A stretch of 64,000 nucleotides of DNA from Deltaproteobacteria bacterium (GTDB lineage Bacteria > Myxococcota_A > UBA796 > UBA2385), in contig JAGYJW010000030.1 in the NCBI GenBank assembly GCA_018401435.1, forward strand, positions 23,883 through 87,882, given 5' to 3'. The translations under genes and the position numbers were made by a program. A model generated the notes under the pieces. The model searched no databases. It saw nothing but the letters and a program-made list of their open reading frames with translations, and was not told the DNA's origin. Shown here in pieces: positions 1 through 9,786 of this stretch; the first letter of the stretch is position 1; every line of letters starts with the position of its first letter.

Positions 1-202
1 CCGCATGGTGCGGCTGGTGGGCTTTGCCTTTGTGATGCTGGCGGCGGGCAAGGTCTTCGTCTTGGACCTGTGGTCCCTGTCGGGCTTCGTGCGGGTGGGC
101 TCGGTGCTGGGCCTGGGCATCTCCTTGCTGCTGGCCGCCTTCCTCTTCGAACGCCTCGTCTTGCGCGAACGCGACGCCCCTGACGATCCGGAGCAGCCAT
201 GA
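1..202 (+). CDS. C-terminal part of a DUF2339-like multi-TM membrane protein (truncated by window start)
   Basis: Hydrophobic helices MVRLVGFAFVMLAAGKVFVLDLWSLSGFVRVGSVLGLGISLLLAAFLFERLVLR; 4-nt overlap with the downstream DUF3999-like gene. Confidence 0.6.
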   Translation, partial: RMVRLVGFAFVMLAAGKVFVLDLWSLSGFVRVGSVLGLGISLLLAAFLFERLVLRERDAPDDPEQP

Positions 203-2144
203 ACCGCCTCCCCGCCCTGCTCCTGCTGGGCCTCAGCCTGCCGGCCTCTGCCGCCCCGGCGGCGGTGGACCGCTACCCCTGGCAGGCCGAGATCACCCTG
301 CCCGCCGCCGATGGCGCCTATCGCATCGTCGTGCCGCCCCTGCTGCGCAAGGCGGGAGAGGGCGCGGATGGCAGCGAGCTTGTGTTGGTAGACGACACAG
401 GCGAGATCGTCCCTGCGGCTGTGTTGCGGGGCGGCGGGGTCAATGACCGCGTGCGGGCGCGGGCCCAACCCACCGAAGACCCCGACGTCTTCACCGTGGA
501 CGCCTTCGATCGGCCCGTGGACGGTCTCTTCGTCGAGCTGCCCTCCGGTCCGTCGGCCGCTACCGTGCGGGTGGAACGCCGCACCGCCACGGGCTGGGAG
601 CCCTGGGGCTCCCCCACCTTTGTGTGGAAATACCCCCTGCTGGGCAAGCAGGACGAGGTGCCCTTTCCCGCGTCCAACGGCCCCTTTCGGGTGAGCCTGC
701 ACCACCACGCCCCCCGGCCCTTGCGCGGCATCGACCTGGATGGCTGGCGCCGCCCGGCCGAGGCCACCCTGCCTTCCACCCTGCGCCTGCCGGTGGTGGA
801 CAGCCGCCTGACCGAGGCCGGCCAGCAGCTCTACAGCGTGCCCCTGCCCCACTCCTTGCCCATCGCGGTGGTGCGTCCCGAGATCGAGGAGCAGCTCTTC
901 AGCCGCCCCGCCGCGGTCAGCACCGGCTACAACCGCGGCGCATGGGAGCAGGTCACCCCCACCGGCACCCTGGAGCGGGTCCGCATCGGCGACGCCCACA
1001 TCGATCGCGTGGACCTGGCTCCCCCCGACAACCTGGACGACGACCTGCTGGTGCTGTCCATCGACACAGCCGGTCGGGCCCCCCTCACGGTGCCCGCCGT
1101 CGAGGTCGAGCTGACCGGGATGGAGCTGCTGGTGCTCAACCCGGGCTCCACCCACCTGCGGCTGCTGGGTGGCGCGCCCGCGGGCACCACGCCCCCGGCC
1201 GACCTGCAGGCGGCCCTGCCCGAGATGGCCCGCCTGGCGCCCGATCGCCTCGCGGTAGAGGCCGTGGGCCAGAACCCCGACTGGCGGGCCCCGAGGTGCG
1301 CGCGGGCCTGGGCGAGCCCGGCCTTGAGTTGGATTTGACCGGGCTGAGCTGGCAGGCCGCGGTGCAAGGCAGCGGCCTCAGCCGCATCGCGCTGCCCGCC
1401 CACGTCCTGGCCCATAGCCAGGCGGATCTGGTCGATCTGCGCCTGGTCACCCCCGACGGGCGGCAGATCCCCTATCTGCTGCGGCGCCTGCCCACCGAAC
1501 GCCCCAGCGATCCCGTCACCATGGTCCGCGAAGAAGTGCGCGGGCGCTCCATGATCAAGGTGACGGTCCCCGATCCCGACATCCCGGTCTCCACCGTCAC
1601 CCTCTTCACCGACGCGCCCACCTTCTCCCGCCAGGTCAGCTTCTTTCGGGCCGCCGGCCAGGTGCTCGACCCCCTGCGCAGCGCGAACTGGATCGGTGAA
1701 GATCGCCCCGCGCGGCTCAGCCTCGACATCGATCGGGTGGTGGGCCAGACCCTGGTGGTCCAGATCGACAATGGCGACGATCCGCCCCTGGCCCTGTCTG
1801 GCCTCAGCTTGAGTTGGCCCGCCTGGGAGCTGATCGCGGTGCTGCCGGATTCGGGCGCCCGCCTGGTCTATGGCGATCCCCGCCGGGGCCCGCCCGACTA
1901 TGACCTGACCCTGCTCCACCGGGAGCTGCTGCCCCGGGCCAAGGCCGAGGCCACCCTGTCGGCGCCCACCGCCCTCACCCCGCCGCCGCGCTCGGCCTTC
2001 GACAAGGTGATGCTGCTGGGCGGCATCGCGGTGCTGGTGGGCGGCATGCTGGCCCTGACGGTGCAGCTGGTGCGGTCGGTGCCCGCTCCCGACGCAGCAC
2101 CCGAGCCCGAAGACAAGGACCCCGCGCCCGATCCGGCGGCCTGA
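199..2144 (+). CDS. DUF3999-like periplasmic/membrane protein, apparent frameshift near 1285-1300
   Basis: ORF 199..1338 continues in another frame as the second half of ORF 624..2144 (..PEVRAGLGEPGLELDLTGLSWQ..); C-terminal TM helix; position after a DUF2339-like gene. Confidence 0.65.
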
Positions 2145-2298
2145 TCTCCGCCGCCCCCAGGGGTCGCCCCTGGCGCCGCCGCCGGCTGCCAACCCGAAGG
2201 CGGCGGGTCAACACTCCAGGCAACCGCCCACAACCCACGAGGGCCCCCTGTCCCCCGAAGATCCCCACCGCCTGGCCCACCAGCGCCGCCTGTCTTGG

Positions 2299-2880
2299 AT
2301 GCCCTGGCTGTGGGACAGCCTCAAGGCCCACCAGCGGGCCTGGGCCGAGCCCTGGCAGGCCCGGATCCAGGCGGATTGCGCGGCCCAGGAGCGGGTGCAG
2401 TTCGGCCCGGATGTCTTCTTGTCCCCCGACGCCGCCCTGATCGCCGAACCCCACCGCGACATCACCGTGGGCGAGGGCTGCCGCATCGGCGCCCAGGTCT
2501 TCGTGCATGGCCCCGTGCGCCTGGGACGCCGGGTGAGCCTGAACCCCCGCGTGAGCATCGATGGCGGCCGCGCCGGCGTTGTATTGGGCGACGATGTGCG
2601 GGTGGCCACCGGGGTCGTCATCTACGCATTCGACCATGGCATGGCGCCTGACCGCCCCATCTCGGCCCAGCCGGTGCGATCCCGGGGCATCACCATCGGC
2701 GACGACGTCTGGATTGGGGCCAACGCTGGCATCACCGATGGCGTGTCGGTGGGCGCCCACGCGGTGGTGGCCATGGGGGCCGTGGTCACCCGGGACGTGC
2801 CCCCCTGGGCCATCGTGGGCGGCGTACCGGCCCGCATCATCGGCGACCGGCGCCAGGACCCCCTTCCCGCCATGGGCTGA
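2299..2880 (+). CDS. Hexapeptide-repeat (left-handed beta-helix) acyltransferase
   Basis: Hexapeptide pattern ITIGDDVWIGANAGITDGVSVGAHAVVAMGAVVTRDVPPWAIVGGVPARII. Confidence 0.85.
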   Translation: MPWLWDSLKAHQRAWAEPWQARIQADCAAQERVQFGPDVFLSPDAALIAEPHRDITVGEGCRIGAQVFVHGPVRLGRRVSLNPRVSIDGGRAGVVLGDDVRVATGVVIYAFDHGMAPDRPISAQPVRSRGITIGDDVWIGANAGITDGVSVGAHAVVAMGAVVTRDVPPWAIVGGVPARIIGDRRQDPLPAMG

Positions 2881-2884
2881 AAGC

Positions 2885-3793
2885 TCAGCGCAGGGGCAGG
2901 GCCCGCAGGGCTTCGGCCAGGTCCCGAAGCTCGGCCTCTCGGGGGTCGCCCGCCCGCCACACCAGCCGAAAGGCGTCGGCTTGCAGCGGCGCATCGGGCA
3001 GCAGGCGCTGCAGCAGGCCCATGTCCAGGTCGGGCTGCACAAAGTAGCGGGGCAGGACCGCCACCCCCTGGCCGGCACACACCGCCGCGCGAATCGCCGC
3101 GATGGTGCCCAGGAAGCGCATCGCGGCCCAGGGCCAATCCACCACCGGCCCGCCCCCATCCAACAGGTAGCGAAAGAGGGGCAAGGAGGGCGCGGCGTCC
3201 ACCAGGGTCAACCGTGCAGCATCGGCCGGCCCCGCAAAGGGGGGGGCATCTGGCCCCACCGGCCCGACAAAGACATAGTCTTCGGGATGCAGCGGCGCAT
3301 AGTCCAGGCCCGCCTCTACCAGGCGCCCGCTGGTGACCAGGGCCGACAGCTCACCTTGGCGCAGCCGATTCAGCAGATCTCCATGCTGGCCAAAATAAAG
3401 GTGCAAGCGTCGGTCCGGCCGGGCGCGCTCCAGGTCGGGCAAGGCCGGGCTCAGCCAGCTCAGCCCCAGCTCGTAGCGGGTGCCCAGCACCAGGTCGAAG
3501 GGCAGGCGCCGGGCACCGTCGGCCACGGCCTCCCAGCAGCGCCGGGCCTGGTCCAGGGCCTTGCGCGCCTCGGGCAGCAGGCGGCTGCCCGCCGGGGTGA
3601 GGTCCACCCGCCGGCCATTGCGGTCGAAGAGTCGCTCCCCCAGCAGATCCTCCAGGCGCAGGATGCGCTCGGAGAAGGCGGCCGGAGACAGGGCCACCAC
3701 CGACGCGGCGGCGCGAAAGGTCTCACCGTCGGCGGCGGCGACGAAGCAGCGCAAGGAGTCGAGGTCGGGGATGCGGGCGATCGGCGTGGACAT
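2885..3793 (-). CDS. LysR-family transcriptional regulator
   Basis: N-terminal HTH DLDSLRCFVAAADGETFRAAASVVALSPAAFSERILRLEDLLGERLFDRNGRRVDLTPAG plus substrate-binding domain; start at ATG 3793 inside a longer ORF. Confidence 0.85.
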   Translation of the reverse strand: MSTPIARIPDLDSLRCFVAAADGETFRAAASVVALSPAAFSERILRLEDLLGERLFDRNGRRVDLTPAGSRLLPEARKALDQARRCWEAVADGARRLPFDLVLGTRYELGLSWLSPALPDLERARPDRRLHLYFGQHGDLLNRLRQGELSALVTSGRLVEAGLDYAPLHPEDYVFVGPVGPDAPPFAGPADAARLTLVDAAPSLPLFRYLLDGGGPVVDWPWAAMRFLGTIAAIRAAVCAGQGVAVLPRYFVQPDLDMGLLQRLLPDAPLQADAFRLVWRAGDPREAELRDLAEALRALPLR

Positions 3794-3847
3794 GAACAGG
3801 AGGATAGCGGCCGATGGAGCCCTTGTGGTGCCCGGCCGAGGAGCCCC

Positions 3848-5374
3848 GTGATTCGCCCCTTCCCAAACTGCGCCGCCCTGCTGGGCCTGCTGCTGACCGC
3901 CTGCGCCGCCCGGACGCCCGCCCACCTTGGCGCCCCCGCAGACTGGACCCTGGGCACGGCCGAAGACTGCGCCCTGTGGCAAGACGCGCGCCTGCAGCGC
4001 CACCTCGACCGGGTGACCCACAGCCGCCAACGCACGGGCAACGCCGCCCGCCTGCTGGTGAATGGTGCCGACGCCTGGCAGGCCCGCAGGGACAACCTCG
4101 TCGATGCCGAGGTCATCCTGGTCAAGACCTTCATCTGGGCCGACGACGCGACGGGGCGGCAGCTGCGGGACCGCCTCGCCGCGCGGGCCCGGGCCGGCGC
4201 CCTGGTGATTGTGCAATATGACCTCAAAGGCAGCCTCAAAGGCATGGGGGATCTGAGCGCCAGCCTGGATCTCGCCCCGGGCCAGGCCTGGCTGAAGGAC
4301 CTGCCCCACCTGCGCAGCTTGAAGCAGGCCGGCGTGGTGCTGGTGCCCACCAATGTGCCCCGCAGCGCCCGCCAGCAGCGCCGCTGGCAACAGAGCGCCC
4401 GAGACCTCACCGGCATTTCTGCAGACACGGAGAGCAGAGGCGATGTGGGCCGCCTGCGGGGGCTCAACCACTTCGACCACGAGAAGTACTTCCTCACGGC
4501 CCACCGCGACGACCAGAACCGCCTGGTGTGGCGGGCCATCCTGGGCGGGCTCAACATCGCCGACGAGTATGCACACGGCGGCACGGGCAAGGTGGAGGCG
4601 CCGGGGGGCCGTCCCGGCTGGCGCGACACCGATGTGGAGCTGCGCGGCCCGGTCACCACCGACATCGTCGCCCGCTACCTGGACGTGCTGGGCGTGAATG
4701 TGCAGCCACGCTTTCTTCCCGATGATCCCCGCCTGCGCCGCGACCTGCTGCTGCAAGCGCAGCCCCGGGCGGGCGAGGCCCAGGTGCGCTTTGTCTGGAA
4801 CCAGCCCGCGCTGCGCAATGGGCGCCACATCGAGCGCCTGCTGCGCAGCCTGGTGAAGGCCACCCCCGAAGACGCGGTGATCCGCATGGAGATGGCCTAT
4901 TTCACCCCGTCTCGCCGCATTCGACAGCCCTTGCAGCGGGCCTTGCGCAAGGACCGGCGGCTGGCGGTGATCACCAACTCAAGCCGCAGCATCGACGTGC
5001 CCTTTGTGGCCACGGCCAGCCGCGCCGTCTATGAAGAGCTGCTGAAGAGCGGGCCCCAGGCCGCCCTCTTCGAGTGGGAGCCCCGGCCCCGTGTCGGCGA
5101 GGAGACCCTGCATGTCAAGGCCGCCAGCTTCGGGGCCTGCGGCCCGGTGATGGTGGGTTCTTCCAACCTGGACGGCCTGTCCACCGAACACAACTCCGAG
5201 TCCGTCGCGCTGATCAGCGAGGCCGCCTTCCGGCGGGACTTCGACACCCAGTTCGCGATGGATGTCGAGCAGTCCCGGCGCATCCGGCAAGGGGAGATCG
5301 AGAGCGCACCCAGCATCCGCCGCTTCCTGGGCCGGATGGTCTATCGGGTGGGTTGGTACTTCCTGGACAACTGA
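3848..5374 (+). CDS. Phospholipase D-like lipoprotein (cardiolipin synthase-type)
   Basis: Signal/lipobox CAALLGLLLTACAA; HVKAASFGACGPVMVGSSNLDGLSTEHNSE resembles an HxK...SxN PLD motif; GTG start at 3848. Confidence 0.7.
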   Translation: MIRPFPNCAALLGLLLTACAARTPAHLGAPADWTLGTAEDCALWQDARLQRHLDRVTHSRQRTGNAARLLVNGADAWQARRDNLVDAEVILVKTFIWADDATGRQLRDRLAARARAGALVIVQYDLKGSLKGMGDLSASLDLAPGQAWLKDLPHLRSLKQAGVVLVPTNVPRSARQQRRWQQSARDLTGISADTESRGDVGRLRGLNHFDHEKYFLTAHRDDQNRLVWRAILGGLNIADEYAHGGTGKVEAPGGRPGWRDTDVELRGPVTTDIVARYLDVLGVNVQPRFLPDDPRLRRDLLLQAQPRAGEAQVRFVWNQPALRNGRHIERLLRSLVKATPEDAVIRMEMAYFTPSRRIRQPLQRALRKDRRLAVITNSSRSIDVPFVATASRAVYEELLKSGPQAALFEWEPRPRVGEETLHVKAASFGACGPVMVGSSNLDGLSTEHNSESVALISEAAFRRDFDTQFAMDVEQSRRIRQGEIESAPSIRRFLGRMVYRVGWYFLDN

Positions 5375-5377
5375 AGC

Positions 5378-6223
5378 TCAGCCCGATGCATCAGCCAGGC
5401 CCCGGGCCACCACCGCCTCGGCCGCCAGGCGGGCGCCCAGCAGGCGGTAGACCGGCAAGATGTCGGCCGCGGTCGCCAGGGCGCCGGCCAGCTTGTCGCC
5501 CGCCGACAGGGCCTTGGGCAGGTGGGCGCTGGCTGTGGTCGCGACGGCTTCGAGGTGGGGGAGCACCCGCTGGCCCGCGGCGCGCAGGGGGCCCGCCAAG
5601 GCGTCAAAAGCACCCCGCAGGCCCCCCAGGTCCCGCCCACCGGCAAAGGACGACAGGCGTTGAAGCTGGCTGTCGCCGTAGCGGTCCATCAGGTCGTCCA
5701 TCAGCCGCCCGCCCGAGGTGAGGGCGTTGTCGGCGAAGGGCAGGCCCACCTCGATGGCCGCATACCAGGTGAGCAGGGCGCGACCGGCCGGGGCCTCGGC
5801 AAAGGCGCGGGCGCGATCGGGCAAGCTGCCCGGAAAGGCCTTCCAGGCGAGGTAGGCCAGGGCAAAGGCCTTGAGCACGGCGTCCTTGCGCTGCTGCTCG
5901 TCGGTGTCCAGGGCCGCGCTGTCCCGCTGCAGAAAGGCGGTCACCGACGTGCGCAGCCCCGTGTAGATGGCATAGCTGCGATCGCCGGAGTCCACGAGGT
6001 CCGTCATCCACAAGATATCGACCACGTCTTCATCGTGGAGGTGTCGCGTGGCATGGGCGACCTGGGCCCCCGTACCCCCCATGGCCGCCACCACGCTGGC
6101 CAGGGCCGGGTAGGGCTCCAGCCGGGGCGATCCCGGCACCACGCGCATGACCCCGTCCACGATGCGCCAGGTGGCGTCGTCGGGCTCGAATTCCTGCAGG
6201 CGGCTGAGCACGGATTCGGTCAT
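5378..6223 (-). CDS. Hypothetical protein, mostly helical
   Basis: Single intact 281-aa ORF with good codon bias. Confidence 0.55.
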   Translation of the reverse strand: MTESVLSRLQEFEPDDATWRIVDGVMRVVPGSPRLEPYPALASVVAAMGGTGAQVAHATRHLHDEDVVDILWMTDLVDSGDRSYAIYTGLRTSVTAFLQRDSAALDTDEQQRKDAVLKAFALAYLAWKAFPGSLPDRARAFAEAPAGRALLTWYAAIEVGLPFADNALTSGGRLMDDLMDRYGDSQLQRLSSFAGGRDLGGLRGAFDALAGPLRAAGQRVLPHLEAVATTASAHLPKALSAGDKLAGALATAADILPVYRLLGARLAAEAVVARGLADASG

Positions 6224-6275
6224 GGGGCCTCCGGGGCAGCCCGCAGCCTACCGGTTTGCAGGGCTGCTGGGGCGA

Positions 6276-7049
6276 TCAGCTGGGAGGCGGCCCCGGCGGC
6301 AGCACGAAGTCGAAGTGCAGCTTCAGCCAGCCGCCCGGTCGGGCCTCGGGGGCCGTGATCAGCTCTGGCGGAGGGGGGAAATCCAACTCAGCGAGGTAGA
6401 TATCCCCATCGAAGTAGAGCTGCGTGGTGAGCAGGCGGCTGCCGTCTTTGACGATGGCCACGTGGATGTGGGCCGGCAGGGTGTTGCCTTCGGGGCCATA
6501 GGGCGTGGGCTTGAGCGTGTAGAAACAGTAGGCCCCATCGGCGTCGGTGATCTGCCGGCCATAGAGGTTGGCCTCAGCGCTCTCGGTGTCGTAGAAACGC
6601 TCTTCGCCGCCGGCCATCCACACGATGATCTCCACCCCCTCGACCGGCGCGCAGGCCGCATCCAGCACCCGCCCCGACAGCACCATGGGCTCGCCGCTGT
6701 CGCCGGTCACATTCAGCTCCTGTCGCAAGGGCACGTCGCCGCGCAGAAAGGGGCCCTCGGACTGAAAGGGCGTAGCCCGCGAGCAGTCCGCCGGCAGCGG
6801 CTGACCGGCGGCATCGCATTCCACCGGCCACTCCGGGGTGGGATCCGCCGTGTCCGCCGTGTCCAAGCCCCCGTCGGCCCCATCGGACCCGTCACCGCCG
6901 CCGTCCGCTCCGTCGCCACCGCCCGCAGCGCCCGAATCCTTGGCCCCAGGCCCCTTCACACCCGGGTCGGAGCCCGCGCAAGCCGTGACCGCGAGGGCGG
7001 AGAGCTGGACCAGGACCTTGCGTCGGGACAGGGACATCGACACCTCCAC
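6276..7049 (-). CDS. Intradiol ring-cleavage dioxygenase-like protein with signal/lipobox
   Basis: SRRKVLVQLSALAVTAC signal; TPFQSEGPFLRGDVPLRQEL..LSGRVLDAACAPVEGVEIIVWMAGG..YDTE..LYGRQITDADGAYCFYTLKPTPYG..PAHIHVAIV typical of protocatechuate dioxygenase-like proteins. Confidence 0.8.
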   Translation of the reverse strand: MEVSMSLSRRKVLVQLSALAVTACAGSDPGVKGPGAKDSGAAGGGDGADGGGDGSDGADGGLDTADTADPTPEWPVECDAAGQPLPADCSRATPFQSEGPFLRGDVPLRQELNVTGDSGEPMVLSGRVLDAACAPVEGVEIIVWMAGGEERFYDTESAEANLYGRQITDADGAYCFYTLKPTPYGPEGNTLPAHIHVAIVKDGSRLLTTQLYFDGDIYLAELDFPPPPELITAPEARPGGWLKLHFDFVLPPGPPPS

Positions 7050-7151
7050 GGGGCACCTACCCCGATGCGGGCGGCTGTCAGCCCCGCTGGTGCCTCCAGG
7101 CGAAGGCGCATCGCGCTGCCAGCCCGCGCCAAAAGGAGGCCGGAGCGGGAT

Positions 7152-8300
7152 CTATCGGCTGGTTGCGGTCACCAGCTGCTCGTGGTTGAGCGTGCCCAGC
7201 CCCCGCCCGTCCGCGTCAAAAAGCTGCGAATCGAGCTGCACACCCGCGATCTTGAAGCGCTGCTCATAGGACGGCCGGTTGCCCGTCGCGACAAACTCGC
7301 CCACCACTCCCGAACCATCCATCGAGTCGGCACGGTAGCCGAAGATGTGGCGAAGCTCGGGCTCCAGCGCACCCTCCAGGTTGGCCACCTCGGTGATGCG
7401 GGTCACGCGTCGAAGGCCGTCGGGGAGCTGGTCGATCTGCACGATGAGGTCCACGCCATGCGCGATCTGCTGGCGCGCCACCGAGCGGGGGATGGGCACC
7501 CCCGACGACGCGACGAGGTTCTCGATGCGCAGCACCGCCTCGTGGGGGCTGGAGCCGTGAATGATGGCCATGCTGCCGCGGTGCCCCGAGTTGATGGCCT
7601 GCAGATAGCTGACCGCCTCTGGACCCCGCAGCTCTCCCAGCAGGATGCGGGTGGGACGCATGCGCAGACTGTTGCGAAAGAGCTCGTCGAAGCCGACGGC
7701 GCCCCTGCCCTCTACATTGTGCATGCGGGTCAGCATGCGTACCACATTGGGTTGGACGAGGTGCAGCTCCGGAACGTCCTCGATGACGATGATGCGGTCT
7801 GCCGGGTTGAAGTCTCGCGCCATGACCTCCAGCAGGGTCGTCTTGCCGGCCCCCGAGGCTCCGGAAAACAGCACATTGAGCCGGGCCCGGGTGGCCGCCT
7901 GCAGAAAGGCGGCCATGCGCTCATCCAGGGTGCCGAGAGCGATATAGTCGCCAAGGCTGCGAACCGTCTGGCAGTACTTGCGGATCGTGACGTGCATCCC
8001 GTGGGTCACCACGGGCTCGATGGCGACGTGAACGCGGCTGCCATCGGGCAAGGCGAGGTCGACGAATGGGTTGCTGGCATCGAGCCGCCGACCCGGGTTG
8101 AACTCCAGCAGGCGCTCTACCAGCCAGGCGAGCTGCTGATGATCGTCGAAGCGCAAGCGCGCGTGCTGCTTCTTGCCATCAATCTCGACGAAGATGGACT
8201 GAGGCCCGTTGATCATGATCTCGGTGACCCGTGGGTCGAGCATCGGCTCACTCAGCGGGGTCTGCACAAATATACTGCGCACTGCGTCTGCATTCGGCAC
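7152..8300 (-). CDS. CpaF/VirB11-type secretion ATPase
   Basis: Walker A SGASGAGKTTLLEV; IVIEDVPELHL; RMRPTRILLGELRGPEAVSYLQAINSGHRGSMAIIH. Confidence 0.9.
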   Translation of the reverse strand: MPNADAVRSIFVQTPLSEPMLDPRVTEIMINGPQSIFVEIDGKKQHARLRFDDHQQLAWLVERLLEFNPGRRLDASNPFVDLALPDGSRVHVAIEPVVTHGMHVTIRKYCQTVRSLGDYIALGTLDERMAAFLQAATRARLNVLFSGASGAGKTTLLEVMARDFNPADRIIVIEDVPELHLVQPNVVRMLTRMHNVEGRGAVGFDELFRNSLRMRPTRILLGELRGPEAVSYLQAINSGHRGSMAIIHGSSPHEAVLRIENLVASSGVPIPRSVARQQIAHGVDLIVQIDQLPDGLRRVTRITEVANLEGALEPELRHIFGYRADSMDGSGVVGEFVATGNRPSYEQRFKIAGVQLDSQLFDADGRGLGTLNHEQLVTATSR

Positions 8301-8488
8301 GGCAAGCTCCTCCGGGCCTCCTCACCTATGGCAGCGCCGGGTGCATTGGCCTGACCTGGCGCAGGGACCGGGTCGATCGGCAGCAGCCCAGGGCAGACTG
8401 TCGAGTCGGGAGGACCAGGTCTTGGGAGAGCCGCACCGACGGCTCTGGCGCCGATGGGCGGTCTTCATGGACGCCCCTCCGCAGCCCT

Positions 8489-9775
8489 TCAGCCCACCCT
8501 GCGCTTCCAGGCGAAGGCCCAGTCGCCCCGCGCCACCGCGCCCACCGTGTGGCCATCGCCTTGCAGCAGCCAGCGGGTGGTCAGCAGGCCCTCCACACCC
8601 ACGGGACCGCGGGCGTGGATGCGGCCGGTGCTGATGCCCACCTCGGCCCCCAAGCCAAAGCGGTAGCCGTCGGCGAAGCGGGTGGACGCGTTGTGAAAGA
8701 CGCAGGCGCTGTCCACCTGGTCCAGGAAGACCTGCGCCGTGTCTGCATCTTCGGTGACGATGGCCTCGGTGTGGCCGGACCCATGGGTGGCGGTGTGGGC
8801 GATGGCCTCTTCCACCGACCCCACGACGGCCACCGAACAGGCCAGATCGCCCCACTCCCGGCGCAGGTCGGCGTCGGCGGGAATGCCCAGGGCGGCAGCC
8901 GCTTCGGGCGTTCCGTGCAGGGCCACCCCCGCCGCATGAAGGGCCGCACAGAGGCGCTGCCCCAGGCCGCCCAGGCTGTCCCGATGCAGCAGCAGGGTCT
9001 CCATCGCGTTGCAGGCCGCCGGGTAGTCGGTCTTGGCGTCGATGACGATGGCGACCGCCTTGTCGGGATCGGCCGCCGCATCGACATAGACATGGCAGAC
9101 CCCCTCGGCGTGCCCCAGCACCGGAATCCGCGTGTTGCGTTGGATGTGTTGGACCAGGGCACCAGAGCCCCGGGGGATCACGAGATCGATGACATCGTCG
9201 AGCTGCAGCAAGGCGTCCACGGCCGCGCGGCCCTGCACCAGGCCCAGCACGCCCGGGGGCACGTCGGGGGCCAGGGCCTCGGTGATCACGGCGTGCAGAA
9301 CGGCGTTGCTGTGCTCGGCCTCCTTGCCCCCCTTCAGCAGCAGGCCATTGCCCGAACGCAAGGCCAGGGCGGCGATCTGGGGCAGGGCGTCCGGGCGGCT
9401 CTCGAAGATGACCAGCAGGACGCCAATGGGCGCGCTGACCTGCCGCAAGAGCAGGCCCGGCCCCAGCTCGGTCTCTCGCAAAATGCGCCCCAGGGGCTCA
9501 TCCTGGGCGGCGATGGCGCGGATTCCTGCAGAGAGGGCGTCCAGCTTGGCATCGGTCAGGGGCAGGCGCGCGGCCAGGGCCTCGGTCATGCCGCCCACCC
9601 GCACGGCGTCCTTTGCGGCTGCGAGGTCGCGATCGTTGGCGGCGCGGATGCGGGCGCGCTGCAGCCCGATGGCGTCGGCCACCCGGTGCAGGGCGGCCAC
9701 GCGGCGGTCGCTGGGCAAGGCGGCCAGCACCCGGGCGGCACGACGGGCCTCCAGGGCTTGTTCGCGGGCATCCAT
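8489..9775 (-). CDS. proA: Glutamate-5-semialdehyde dehydrogenase
   Basis: GVLLVIFESRPDALPQIAALALRSGNGLLLKGGKEAEHSN; VIPRGSGALVQHIQ; HNASTRFADGYRFGLGAEVGISTGRIHARGPVGVEGLLTTRW; start ATG 9775. Confidence 0.95.
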   Translation of the reverse strand: MDAREQALEARRAARVLAALPSDRRVAALHRVADAIGLQRARIRAANDRDLAAAKDAVRVGGMTEALAARLPLTDAKLDALSAGIRAIAAQDEPLGRILRETELGPGLLLRQVSAPIGVLLVIFESRPDALPQIAALALRSGNGLLLKGGKEAEHSNAVLHAVITEALAPDVPPGVLGLVQGRAAVDALLQLDDVIDLVIPRGSGALVQHIQRNTRIPVLGHAEGVCHVYVDAAADPDKAVAIVIDAKTDYPAACNAMETLLLHRDSLGGLGQRLCAALHAAGVALHGTPEAAAALGIPADADLRREWGDLACSVAVVGSVEEAIAHTATHGSGHTEAIVTEDADTAQVFLDQVDSACVFHNASTRFADGYRFGLGAEVGISTGRIHARGPVGVEGLLTTRWLLQGDGHTVGAVARGDWAFAWKRRVG

Positions 9776-9786
9776 GGCGGGCTCCT

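Noticed and set aside
2561-5374. 937-aa ORF containing PLD protein
   Set aside because: First 429 codons are antisense to the LysR gene; PLD lipoprotein start at GTG 3848 fits signal peptide.
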